The position numbers were made by a program, and so were the translations under genes. DNA of 64,000 nucleotides from Nocardiopsis coralli (lineage in GTDB: Bacteria > Actinomycetota > Actinomycetes > Streptosporangiales > Streptosporangiaceae): NCBI RefSeq assembly GCF_014892575.1, contig NZ_JADBGI010000005.1, forward strand, positions 1 through 64,000, given 5' to 3'. Positions 26,067 to 34,526 of the stretch are shown piece by piece; within the stretch, counting starts at the first letter, position 1; every line of letters begins with the position of its first letter. Below the pieces are notes generated by a model, which made no database searches, was not told the origin of the DNA, and saw only the letters and a list, made by a program, of their open reading frames with translations.

Positions 26067-26564
26067 TCAGGGCTGTGCCCGGCGGGCCTCCCACCGTGCG
26101 GTGTACTCGGTGAGCAGGGACTCGAGCTGCGAGACCAGGAAGCGGTAGTAATCCAGCATCTCGCCCAGCCGTTCCCGTTGCACGGCCGACAGTTCGGCGC
26201 GGTGTTCCTCCGCGCTCTCCGCCAGGTGCAGCAACCGGGTGGTCGACTCGAGCTGGTGCCGCAGGCAGCCGACCCAGGCGTCGTCGCGCCAGCGGTACAC
26301 GAAGTGCCGTGAGCCCGGCTCCTTGACACGCTCGACGACGCCGTTGGTCTTGAGCAGCCGGGTCGTCTCCGAGACCGACCCCTTCCCGGCCCCGAGCGCT
26401 TCTTGCAGCTCCGCCGAGGTCAGCGCACGTTCACTGAGGATGAGCACGCCCGCGGCCCGACCGGCCATCGGCGGCCAGCCCATCGCCCTGCCGATGTGCA
26501 GTCCGAACTGCTCGACGATCGACGCGAGCGGGTCGGCCCCGCTGTCGTCGGCTGCCAGGGCCAC
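26067..26564 (-). CDS. GbsR/MarR-family transcriptional regulator
   Basis: A 165-residue winged-helix regulator of the GbsR type: IVEQFGLHIGRAMGWPPMAGRAAGVLILSE is the conserved N-terminal region, and SAELQEALGAGKGSVSETTRLL is the recognition helix. GbsR proteins bind choline and repress choline oxidation and uptake genes. The start is a GTG at 26564 with GGAGG 6 bases upstream; longer frames enter the operator region. It is divergent from the choline-dehydrogenase-like gene, and two abutting inverted repeats lie between them. Confidence 0.85.
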   Translation of the reverse strand: MALAADDSGADPLASIVEQFGLHIGRAMGWPPMAGRAAGVLILSERALTSAELQEALGAGKGSVSETTRLLKTNGVVERVKEPGSRHFVYRWRDDAWVGCLRHQLESTTRLLHLAESAEEHRAELSAVQRERLGEMLDYYRFLVSQLESLLTEYTARWEARRAQP

Positions 26565-26579
26565 GCTTCCTCCACGAAA

Positions 26580-26615
26580 GTTCGCAAAAAAGTGAACGTT
26601 CAGTATTGACCGAAC
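26580..26615. promoter_or_regulatory. Two abutting GTTC-N10-GAAC operators
   Basis: Two 18-bp inverted repeats with the same form, 26580-26597 and 26598-26615, directly adjoin. Together they make a 36-bp dyad whose centre is the palindrome TGAACGTTCA (26593-26602). They sit in an AT-rich patch between the divergent gbsR-like and GMC genes, 15 bp from the gbsR-like start, so they are a strong candidate for GbsR binding and mutual control. Confidence 0.65.
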
Positions 26616-26698
26616 TCTGTGATGTGGGTCATTGTACAGATCGGGCGACCGGGCCGTGACGGGGGTCGAGGCGCCCCACACAGGGCGGGAGATGAGCA

Positions 26699-28261
26699 GT
26701 GGCGAGCAACGGATGGGACCTCATCGTGGTGGGCGCGGGCTCGGCGGGCGCACCGCTCGCGGTCCGCCAGGCCGAGAAGGGCAAGCGGGTCCTGCTGCTG
26801 GAGGCCGGCCCCGACTACCGGTCGGCGCAGATGCACGAGGCGTGGCGCTCGCCCAACCCCGCGGCCGCGCTGGCCGACCCCGCAGCGATCGAAGGCATGC
26901 TCTGGACGGGCCTGGACTCCTCGCGCACCGATGCGCAGCAGCCCGCACCGTACTGGCGCGGCCGGGGCGCCGGGGGCAGCTCGTCGGTCAACGGCCAGAT
27001 CGCGATCCGGCCGCCGATGGAGGACTTCACCGACTGGGCCGCACTCGGTTGCGACGGATGGTCGCCCGGAGACGTCCTGCCCCACTTCGCCCGGGTCGAG
27101 GACGACGAGGACTTCGGCGACGCGCCACACCACGGACGCGGTGGCCCCACACCCATCCACCGGACCCCGCAGGACCGGTGGGGCAGCGTCGACACCGCGC
27201 TGTTCAGCTCCGCACGGGCCGCAGGGTTCGAGTGGGCACCCGACGTCAACGCACCCGGGGCGACCGGGGTCTCGCCCTACCCGATCAACTCCCGCGACGG
27301 GCGGCGGGTGTCGGTCAACGACGCCTACCTGGAACACGCCCGCGACCTGGAGAACCTCACCGTGCGCGGGGATGCGCTCGTGGACCGGGTGGTCCTCGAG
27401 GGCGGGCGCGCGACCGGGGTCCGGGTCGTCACCGGCGGGACCACGGTGACCGAGCACGCGGACACGGTCGTGCTGAGCGCCGGCGTCGTCCACACCCCGG
27501 GGATCCTGATGCGTTCCGGCATCGGCCCGGCCCGGCGCCTGGAGTCCCTCGGCATCGGCGTCCGGCAGGACCTCCCGGTGGGACAGGGCATGCAGGACCA
27601 CCCCATGGCACTGCTGTCCCTGCCCCTGACCCCGGCCGCGTCGGTCGGGACCCCGAACGACCGGCACACCAACGTCTGCGTCCGCTGGACCAGCGGCGCC
27701 GGGGCACCCGTCAACGACCTGATGTTCGTCTCCATGAACCAGAACGTGCTGGCCATGGCCGCGGCCGACACCGGGGCCGGGGCGGGCGCCTACGGGGTTT
27801 GGCTCAACCAGGCCCGGTCGCGCGGTGAGCTGACCCTGACCTCGACCGATCCGGCGCAACAACCGCGGATCCGCCAACGGATGCTCTCCGACGAACACGA
27901 CCTCGCCCGGATGCGGGACGGGATCAGGGCCCTGGTCGACCTGGCCCGCCGGCCCGCGACGGCAGCCGTCACCGAGGGGGCCGTGGAACACGCGAACGCG
28001 GCCCTGTTCGCCGCGCTCGACGACGACCGCGCCCTCGACGCACACCTTCTGGCCACGGTGGGCGACGCACAGCACGGGACCAGCACCTGCCGCATGGGCC
28101 ACCCCGACGGGGACGGCACCGTGGTCGACCCCGCGTGCCGCGTACTCGGGGTGGAGGGCCTGCGGGTGGTCGACGCGTCCGTGTTCCCGAGCGTGCCCAG
28201 GGCCAACACCAACCTCGTCACCATCATGGCCGGAGAGCTCATGGCCTCCCGGCTCGACTGA
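26699..28261 (+). CDS. betA: GMC oxidoreductase, choline dehydrogenase-like
   Basis: A 520-residue FAD enzyme of the glucose-methanol-choline family. The dinucleotide fold GAGSAGAPLAVRQAEKGKRVLLLEAG is at the N terminus; GRGAGGSSSVNGQIAIRP is the second FAD motif. The active-site His is in QHGTSTCRMG and Asn in PRANTNLVTIMAGE. It would oxidise choline to betaine aldehyde. The start is a GTG at 26699, with GGGAG upstream; an ATG 7 bp earlier is in another frame. The next gene is an aldehyde dehydrogenase and the divergent gene a GbsR-type regulator, which supports choline as substrate; other GMC alcohols remain possible. Confidence 0.85.
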   Translation: MASNGWDLIVVGAGSAGAPLAVRQAEKGKRVLLLEAGPDYRSAQMHEAWRSPNPAAALADPAAIEGMLWTGLDSSRTDAQQPAPYWRGRGAGGSSSVNGQIAIRPPMEDFTDWAALGCDGWSPGDVLPHFARVEDDEDFGDAPHHGRGGPTPIHRTPQDRWGSVDTALFSSARAAGFEWAPDVNAPGATGVSPYPINSRDGRRVSVNDAYLEHARDLENLTVRGDALVDRVVLEGGRATGVRVVTGGTTVTEHADTVVLSAGVVHTPGILMRSGIGPARRLESLGIGVRQDLPVGQGMQDHPMALLSLPLTPAASVGTPNDRHTNVCVRWTSGAGAPVNDLMFVSMNQNVLAMAAADTGAGAGAYGVWLNQARSRGELTLTSTDPAQQPRIRQRMLSDEHDLARMRDGIRALVDLARRPATAAVTEGAVEHANAALFAALDDDRALDAHLLATVGDAQHGTSTCRMGHPDGDGTVVDPACRVLGVEGLRVVDASVFPSVPRANTNLVTIMAGELMASRLD

Positions 28262-28333
28262 CGCCGCCGCCCCACACCCTCGGGCGCGCCATCTCGGCGG
28301 GCCCGCCCGGCACCACGGAGGGACAAGACGCCC

Positions 28334-29755
28334 ATGAAGACCCTGCAGAACCTCATCGGCAGCGCGTGGGAGGGATCGCGGCGCACGGTGTACCTCGAGG
28401 TCGTCGACCCCGCCACCGAGGAGGCCGTGGCCCGGTTCCCGGCCGGCTCGACCGACGACGTCGACCGAGCGGTGGAGGCAGCGGAGCAGGCGCAACCCCA
28501 GTGGGCCGCGCTGCCGGTCGCCGAACGTGTCGCACGCATCTCGGCCTGGGCCGACGTCGTCGCCGAACACAGCGCCGAACTGGCCGAGCTGGAATGCCGG
28601 GAGATGGGCAAACCGGTCGGGACCGCCCGCACGTTCATCGACGGGGCGGTCGAGGGGCTCAGGGGCGCCGCGGAAGAAGCGCTGGACTACCCGTTCGAGC
28701 GGGACATCGAACGCGCCGACGGCGGACGCACACGCATCCTGCGGCACCCGCTGGGCGTGGCCGCGGTCATCACGCCGTGGAACTTCCCGGTCGCGATGGT
28801 CCTGTCCGCCCTCGGCCCCCTGCTCGCCGCGGGCAACACCGTGGTGGTCAAACCCTCCGAGCGTTCACCGCTGTCCACCGCGCGGCTGTTCGAGCTCCTC
28901 GACCTGCCGCCCGGTGTGGTCAACCTGGTGCTCGGCGATGCCCGCGCGGGTGCGCCCCTGGCCGAACACGGGACGGTGCAGCTGGTGCACTTCACGGGCT
29001 CGGTCGGGGCCGGGCGCACGATCGGGGCCAACGCCGGCAGGCAGTTGCACCGGACCGTGCTCGAACTCGGCGGCAAGGACCCGGTCGTCATCGACGCCGA
29101 CAGCGACCCGGAGGCCACCGCCGAGGCCGTGGCCTTCGGCGCCTTCGTCAACACCGGGCAGATCTGCACGTCGATGGAGCGCATCTATGTGCACCGGGAG
29201 ATCGCCGAGAGGTTCGTCGACGCACTGGTCACCGCGGCCCAGGGCTTCACCGTGGGCGACGGACGCCGGGAGGACACGGTGCTCGGCCCGCTCGTCGACG
29301 CACGTCAGCGCGGGCTCGTCCACAGTCACGTCACCGACGCCGTGAACCGGGGTGCACGGGTGCGCACCGGCGGCGCCGTGCCCGAGGGGCGGGGGTTCTT
29401 CTACCCGCCGACGGTCCTGACCGGCGTGGACGATTCCATGCTGGTCATGGCCGAGGAGACCTTCGGCCCGGTCGCCCCGGTCGCCGTCGTCGAATCGTTC
29501 GAGGAAGGGCTGGAGCGCGCGTCGCGGTCGAGGTTCGGACTGGCCGCCACCGTCTTCACCCACGACCCCGGGCACGCGGCCGCGGCGACGCGCATCCCCG
29601 CCGGTGTCACCTGGATCAACCAATGGCAGGGCGGGGGCCCGGAGCGGTTGTACGAGCCGGCCCGCGACAGCGGGATGGGCGCCACCGGCGCGCACGCCGC
29701 CTACGACGCCGCCACGCGTCCCGCGTCGGTGCACATTCCGGCCCCGTCCTCGTAG
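28334..29755 (+). CDS. betB: Aldehyde dehydrogenase, likely betaine-aldehyde dehydrogenase
   Basis: A 473-residue NAD(P)-dependent aldehyde dehydrogenase. NAD-binding and catalytic landmarks are ITPWNFP, KPSERSPLST, FTGSVGAGRTI, LELGGKDPVV (general base Glu) and NTGQICTSMER (catalytic Cys). EETFGPVAPV is the late conserved Glu-Phe motif. It lies 72 bp behind the choline-dehydrogenase-like gene in the same orientation, so it probably oxidises betaine aldehyde to glycine betaine. The family alone would allow other aldehydes such as succinate semialdehyde. Confidence 0.85.
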   Translation: MKTLQNLIGSAWEGSRRTVYLEVVDPATEEAVARFPAGSTDDVDRAVEAAEQAQPQWAALPVAERVARISAWADVVAEHSAELAELECREMGKPVGTARTFIDGAVEGLRGAAEEALDYPFERDIERADGGRTRILRHPLGVAAVITPWNFPVAMVLSALGPLLAAGNTVVVKPSERSPLSTARLFELLDLPPGVVNLVLGDARAGAPLAEHGTVQLVHFTGSVGAGRTIGANAGRQLHRTVLELGGKDPVVIDADSDPEATAEAVAFGAFVNTGQICTSMERIYVHREIAERFVDALVTAAQGFTVGDGRREDTVLGPLVDARQRGLVHSHVTDAVNRGARVRTGGAVPEGRGFFYPPTVLTGVDDSMLVMAEETFGPVAPVAVVESFEEGLERASRSRFGLAATVFTHDPGHAAAATRIPAGVTWINQWQGGGPERLYEPARDSGMGATGAHAAYDAATRPASVHIPAPSS

Positions 29756-29799
29756 GTCCTCTGCGCCCCCGCGGGCACCGTTGCCGCGCTCGCGGCGCA

Positions 29800-31719
29800 T
29801 CAGGCCGGGGTGGAGGACCGTCCGCCCAGGTGGCGTGCGAGGAACCGCTCGAGTGTCCGGTACAGCTCGATGTTGCTGTCCGGGTTGGTGAACCAGTGCC
29901 CCTCGGACTCGTTCACCAGGTGCTCGACCTCGGCGCCGCGGCTGCGGAGCGCGTCGGCGATCCGGTCGGAATTGCGGCGGTGGACGCGCACGTCGTTGGC
30001 GCCGTGGACCAACAGCACCGGCGCGGTGATGTCGTCGACCCGGCTGATGGGGGAGCGGGCCAGCATGTCGGCCTCCTGGCGGGGGTCGTCCGGGTCGCCG
30101 ATGTAGCGCAGGTAGCTGTTCTCGACGGTGCGCCGCGCGAACGGCACGACCGACCGCACGAGGTCGACGAGGTCGGACATGCCGGTGTAGCTGACCGCGG
30201 CGGCGAACCGGTCCGGGGTGAACGCGGCCCCGACCAGGGCGGCGTACCCGCCGTAGGAGCAGCCGTAGATCGCGACCCGGTCCGGGTCGGTGACGCCCTG
30301 CTCGATCACCCGGTCGAGGGCGTCGATCAGGTCGTCGTGCATGCGTCCGGCGAACTCCCCGATCGCCGCCTGGGTGTGGGCCTTGCCGTAGCCGGTGGAG
30401 CCGCGCATGTCCACCTGGAGCACCGCGTAACCGCGGTCGGCCAGAAGCTGCACCTCCGGGTCGTAACACCAGCTGTCCCGGTACCACGGGCCGCCGTGCA
30501 CCAGCAGCACGGTGGGCAGGCCGCGCGGCTCGACCCCGACCGGCAGGGTGAGGTGGCAGGGCAGGGCCAGGCCGTCGCGGGCCGTGACGGTGAAGGGCGT
30601 GACGGGGGCGAGCCGGGCCGGGTCCAGGTGCGGGTAGGGACGGAACAGCCGGCGCGCCTGCCCCGTGTTGTGGTCGTAGAACCACGTGACACCGGGGTCG
30701 CGGTCGTGGGTGAAGTCCACGACCCAGCGCTGCCCGGTGGCGTCGCAGGACACGTGCCCCAGATCGCCGTCGGACAGCTCCGCCAGCCGCGGCAGCACCT
30801 CGGCGAAATGCGGGTCGAGCGCGTGGATCTCCTGGCGGGCACCCAGGTAGCGGACGCCGAGCAGGTCCCCGGTGCACGAGTGCAGGATCAGCGAGGACGG
30901 GAAGCGCGGGTCGGCCTCGGGCCGGGGCGTGTCCAGGTCGAACACCGGGTGGCTGTCCACCTCGCTCTGCTCCCCGGTGGTCAGGTCGACCCGGACCGGG
31001 CGGGTGCGGTCCGAGTTCTCCGGCGAACCGATCCACAGACCCTCCCCGTCCGGGCTGAGCACGGCCGGGGCAGGGCCGAAGGGGAAGTCGATGCCGGCGA
31101 ACCGGGCGATCGGGCGCCGCCCTTCCGGCTCCCACTCCGACAGCAGGTGGTCGCCGCCCTCCTCGACGGAGAAGGACAACAACCGGTCGGGGCTACGCAG
31201 CCAGGTGTAGACGTCGCCCGGGTTCTCCGCGGCGCAGGTCAGCTCGCCGGTGTCCAGATCGAGCTCGTACAGGTCGACGAGGTCGGGGCTGCGCTTGTTC
31301 AGCGGCACGAGCGCGGTGTCCGGGCGGTCCGGGGGGAGCTGGGTGCCGAGCAGCCGCACACCCTCGTAAGGCGTGAGGTCGACCGTGGGCTCCCCGGGGC
31401 GGTACGGGTCCGCGCGGTGCAGGTGCCAGTTCTCGTCGCCGTCGGAGTCCTGCAGGAACAGCAGGCGACGGCCGTCCGTGCTCCAGAAGAAGGTGTCGAT
31501 GTTGCGGCGGGTCTCGGAGGTGACGCGCCGGGCGCCGGCGGTGTCGCTGTCGTCGGGGGCGGACCAGTCCGAGTCGATGTCACGGACGAACACGTTGAGC
31601 CGTCCCCGCCACGGGGCGAGGTAGGCGGCCTTCGTGCCGTCCGGGGACAGCACGGCCCGGCTCCGTACCGGCAGGCCGAAGAAGTCTTCGACGGGGATCG
31701 GCGTCGACGGTGCGGTCAT
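29800..31719 (-). CDS. S9-family prolyl oligopeptidase-like peptidase
   Basis: A 639-residue protein with an N-terminal beta-propeller (WD40-like DGTKAAYLAPWRGRLNVFVRD and similar strands) and a C-terminal alpha/beta-hydrolase peptidase domain. The nucleophile is in YGCSYGGYAALVGA, preceded by VDMRGSTGYGKAHTQA; the late Asp and His are in VLLVHGANDVRV and NESEGHWFTN. Such enzymes cleave small peptides or acylated amino acids in the cytosol. The ATG at 31719 has CGAGGA upstream. A MerR-type promoter precedes it and a MerR regulator gene lies 130 bp upstream, so expression is probably inducible. Confidence 0.9.
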   Translation of the reverse strand: MTAPSTPIPVEDFFGLPVRSRAVLSPDGTKAAYLAPWRGRLNVFVRDIDSDWSAPDDSDTAGARRVTSETRRNIDTFFWSTDGRRLLFLQDSDGDENWHLHRADPYRPGEPTVDLTPYEGVRLLGTQLPPDRPDTALVPLNKRSPDLVDLYELDLDTGELTCAAENPGDVYTWLRSPDRLLSFSVEEGGDHLLSEWEPEGRRPIARFAGIDFPFGPAPAVLSPDGEGLWIGSPENSDRTRPVRVDLTTGEQSEVDSHPVFDLDTPRPEADPRFPSSLILHSCTGDLLGVRYLGARQEIHALDPHFAEVLPRLAELSDGDLGHVSCDATGQRWVVDFTHDRDPGVTWFYDHNTGQARRLFRPYPHLDPARLAPVTPFTVTARDGLALPCHLTLPVGVEPRGLPTVLLVHGGPWYRDSWCYDPEVQLLADRGYAVLQVDMRGSTGYGKAHTQAAIGEFAGRMHDDLIDALDRVIEQGVTDPDRVAIYGCSYGGYAALVGAAFTPDRFAAAVSYTGMSDLVDLVRSVVPFARRTVENSYLRYIGDPDDPRQEADMLARSPISRVDDITAPVLLVHGANDVRVHRRNSDRIADALRSRGAEVEHLVNESEGHWFTNPDSNIELYRTLERFLARHLGGRSSTPA

Positions 31720-31756
31720 GGTGGATCCTCGTGGTCGGTGGCGGCGTGCACCAGCC

Positions 31757-31787
31757 ACTCCAGACCCCGACGTCGCGTCGGACTCAA
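31757..31787 (-). promoter_or_regulatory. MerR-type promoter of the S9 peptidase gene
   Basis: On the minus strand TTGAGT (31782-31787) and TGGAGT (31757-31762) are separated by exactly 19 bp, and the spacer contains the palindrome CCGACG-N3-CGTCGG (31767-31781). An over-long spacer filled by a dyad is the hallmark of MerR-activated promoters, and a MerR gene is immediately upstream. The -10 box is weak. Confidence 0.5.
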
Positions 31788-31849
31788 GGCCTCGATGGAT
31801 GACGTGCATCACCGTCGATCGAGGGGCGGCTCAGGGGCTCGGCGCGGTC

Positions 31850-32599
31850 TCAGCCCCCGCCGGAGCCCTCGCCGGTCGCGGCCAACCGCTGCTGGACCTG
31901 CTGCAGGACACGGTGTTGCACGGGTTCGAGCGCCTGCTCGTTCAATTGCTCCATCAGAGCCGAGGCCCGGTGGTCGAGCGGGGGCAGCTCGGTCAGCCCG
32001 GCCACCACCGGTTCCAGGTGGGTCACCAATTCGTCGACCAGAGCGGCGACCTCGACGTCCGGGGTGTCGGGCCCGAGGGCGTAGAAGCGCTCCGTCAGAG
32101 CCACGTTCACCGCCGAGTCCGGGGCCGATTCACCGACCAGGGCGGTGAGCAGCGCCGGACCGCCGTGGCCGAGCAGGTGTCCGGCCAGCACCAGCTGCTC
32201 GTGTTCGTAGCGGGCCATGTCCGCGCTGATCTTCTCCGGGTCGGTGCGCCAGCCCGACCACCCCGGAGGCAGATCGGGCGGGGTGTTGCCCCGGCGCAGC
32301 GCGGCGATGTCGGCCCGGCGGGCGGTGAGCCGTTCGATCTCGGCGGCGGCCCGGCGATCGAGCTCGTCGAGCAGTTCCTCCGCGGCCGTCGGATCGTCCA
32401 GCACCTCCGGGAGCGCGGACAGGGGCAGGCCGAGCGCGGTCATCCTCGTGATGCGCAAGAGGCGGACGAGGTCGCTCACGCCGTAACGCCGGTAGCCCCC
32501 GGACGAGCGCGGCGGCTCCGGCAACAGTCCGATCCGGTGGTAGTGGCGCAACGTGCGGACGGTGACACCGGCCAGCTCGGCGAGTTCACTGCTGAGCAT
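31850..32599 (-). CDS. MerR-family transcriptional regulator
   Basis: A 249-residue regulator. The N-terminal winged helix LSSELAELAGVTVRTLRHYHRIGLLPEPPRSSGGYR is a textbook MerR DNA-binding domain, followed by a coiled dimerisation helix (about 85-110). The C-terminal ~130 residues are helical and hydrophobic without metal-binding cysteines, suggesting sensing of an organic ligand. The ATG at 32599 has GAGGAG 8 bases upstream. It probably controls the S9 peptidase gene downstream on the same strand. Confidence 0.88.
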   Translation of the reverse strand: MLSSELAELAGVTVRTLRHYHRIGLLPEPPRSSGGYRRYGVSDLVRLLRITRMTALGLPLSALPEVLDDPTAAEELLDELDRRAAAEIERLTARRADIAALRRGNTPPDLPPGWSGWRTDPEKISADMARYEHEQLVLAGHLLGHGGPALLTALVGESAPDSAVNVALTERFYALGPDTPDVEVAALVDELVTHLEPVVAGLTELPPLDHRASALMEQLNEQALEPVQHRVLQQVQQRLAATGEGSGGG

Positions 32600-33017
32600 C
32601 GGGCGGCTCCTCGGGATCCGGATCGGGCAGGACGTGGGGGTGAATTCGGGTCGGGCACGGGTGCGCATTTGCACCAGCCGTACCATTCTCCTCCATTCTT
32701 CATCATCCGGATCACCTCGAGAACCGGACATCGACGGACCATTCCCGCGAGAACCGGTGGCGCATCCCGGAGACGTTCCTCCGTCCGTCGGAGCGTCGGT
32801 TGAACCGTGCCCGGCCCGTGGTGATACTCGACTGGTGACCGAGGTTGAGCTGGTGGTCGGCCCCCCTGAGATCCGGTTTGCCGGTCCGGCGCACAACCTG
32901 CCGCCCAGAACGTGGCGCCCGACAAGGATCCCCCATTAATTTCCCGCGTCCGGGTCCGGCGACGAATCGGAATTCGGGGGCCTCGAATGCGCCCCGTGAC
33001 AGTGCAGAGGTGCAGGA
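32600..33017. other. Intergenic region between divergent genes
   Basis: About 420 bp between the MerR gene and the FAD oxidoreductase. Open frames here have no domain character. I see no clear operator; it should hold both promoters. Confidence 0.4.
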
Positions 33018-34496
33018 ATGACACAACAGTTCGACCGTGCAGGGCCGTCTCCGAGGAACACGGGCATCGGCCGGCGGACCCTCCTCCGGGCCGGAGGGGT
33101 GCTCGGTGCCGCCGGTGCCCTGGGTGCCCTCACCAACCCCGCGTACGGGGCCGGCCGGCCCGACCACTGGCTCCGCCCCGGCGACGAGGGGTACGACGCG
33201 GCGGTGTCCGGCTTCAACACCACGGTGACCCGTCGGCCGGAGGCGGTGGTCCTCGCCCGCGACGCGGAGGACGTGCAGCAGGCCGTGCGCTACGCCGGAC
33301 GTGAGGACCTCCCCGTGTGTGTGATGGCGACCGGGCATCAGGCATCGGTCTCCTTCGAGGGCGGCATCCTCGTCTCGACCGCGGCGATGGACGGGGTCCG
33401 CGTGGACCAGCACTCCTCGTCGGTGCGGGTCGGGCCCGGGGCCCAGTGGGGGCCCATCGCCGAAGCCACCGCACCCCACGGCCTGGCGGGGCTCGTCGGC
33501 TCGTCGGTGAGCGTCGGGGCCGTCGGTTACACGCTCGGCGGCGGGCTGAGCCCCACGTTCGGCCGCCTGCACGGCTACGCCGCCGACCACGTGTCGCGCC
33601 TCGAGATCGTGACCGCCGACGGCGAACTGCGGGTCGCCACCCCGGAGCAGGAACAGGACCTGTTCTGGGCGGCCCGGGGCGGCAAGGGCAATTTCGGGAT
33701 CGTCACCTCGCTCGACTTCGGGCTCTTCCCCGTGCGGACCCTCTACGCGGGCGCGATCATGTACCCCGCCGAAGTCGCCCGCGAGGTCCTGCCGGCCTGG
33801 CGCGACTGGGCCGCCGAGGCGCCGGAGAGCGTGACGACCTCGGCGGCGTTCGTGGAGATCCCGCCCGACGCGCCGCTCCCCGACGACGTGCGCGGCCGGC
33901 GTGTGGTGAGCGTGCGGGTCTCCTACGTGGGGGACACCGACGAGGGCGCCCGGCTCGTGGCCCCGCTCCGGGACGCCGGGCCGGTCCTCCTGGACTCCGT
34001 CGACGAGATGCCGTTCACCGACTGGGACATCATCCACAGCGACCCGGAGGGGCCGATCCCGGCCTACGAGCGCACGAGCCTCCTCGGCGAGCTCCCGGAT
34101 CTGGCGCTGGAGGTGATGATCGAACTCGCCGGGGCAGACTCGGGTTCGCCGATGGACCTGGTCGAGGTCCGCCAGCTCGGCGGCGCCCTGGCGCGCGACC
34201 CCGAGGTGCCGAACGCCGTGGGGCACCGCGACGCCGCCTTCACGTTCTTCACCATCGGGCTGGCGCCGCCCGAGCAGGTCGAGGAGGTGCGCGCGCACGG
34301 CGCCCTGCTCGTCGAGGCGATGGAGCCTTGGGGCATCGGCGGCGCCTACGTCAACTTCCTGTCCAGCGACGAGGCGGACCCGGCCGACGTGGAGCGCGCG
34401 TACGCGCCCGAGGTGTACGAGCGCCTGGTGTCGGTGAAGTCGGACGTGGACAGCGACAACATGTTCCGCCTCACCCACAACATCCCTCCGGGGTGA
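33018..34496 (+). CDS. Secreted FAD-linked oxidase (berberine-bridge type), Tat signal
   Basis: A 492-residue FAD oxidoreductase of the VAO/BBE class. The N terminus IGRRTLLRAGGVLGAAGALGAL is a twin-arginine signal with cleavage after AYG, so the folded flavoprotein is exported. The FAD domain shows CVMATGHQASVSFEGGILVS (His for covalent FAD) and VSVGAVGYTLGGGLSPTFG. The C terminus has the BBE segment DSDNMFRLTHNIPP. The position that supplies the second, cysteinyl FAD link in bicovalent members appears to be Ser, so single covalent linkage is likely. Substrate is unknown (sugar, polyketide or aromatic compounds are used by relatives). Confidence 0.87.
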   Translation: MTQQFDRAGPSPRNTGIGRRTLLRAGGVLGAAGALGALTNPAYGAGRPDHWLRPGDEGYDAAVSGFNTTVTRRPEAVVLARDAEDVQQAVRYAGREDLPVCVMATGHQASVSFEGGILVSTAAMDGVRVDQHSSSVRVGPGAQWGPIAEATAPHGLAGLVGSSVSVGAVGYTLGGGLSPTFGRLHGYAADHVSRLEIVTADGELRVATPEQEQDLFWAARGGKGNFGIVTSLDFGLFPVRTLYAGAIMYPAEVAREVLPAWRDWAAEAPESVTTSAAFVEIPPDAPLPDDVRGRRVVSVRVSYVGDTDEGARLVAPLRDAGPVLLDSVDEMPFTDWDIIHSDPEGPIPAYERTSLLGELPDLALEVMIELAGADSGSPMDLVEVRQLGGALARDPEVPNAVGHRDAAFTFFTIGLAPPEQVEEVRAHGALLVEAMEPWGIGGAYVNFLSSDEADPADVERAYAPEVYERLVSVKSDVDSDNMFRLTHNIPPG

Positions 34497-34526
34497 GCGC
34501 CGTGCCGAACCTGACGGGCCGACCGC

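Noticed and set aside
28135..32148. 1337-residue plus-strand frame
   Set aside because: Covers the opposite or shifted frames of the aldehyde dehydrogenase and S9 peptidase; no domain of its own.
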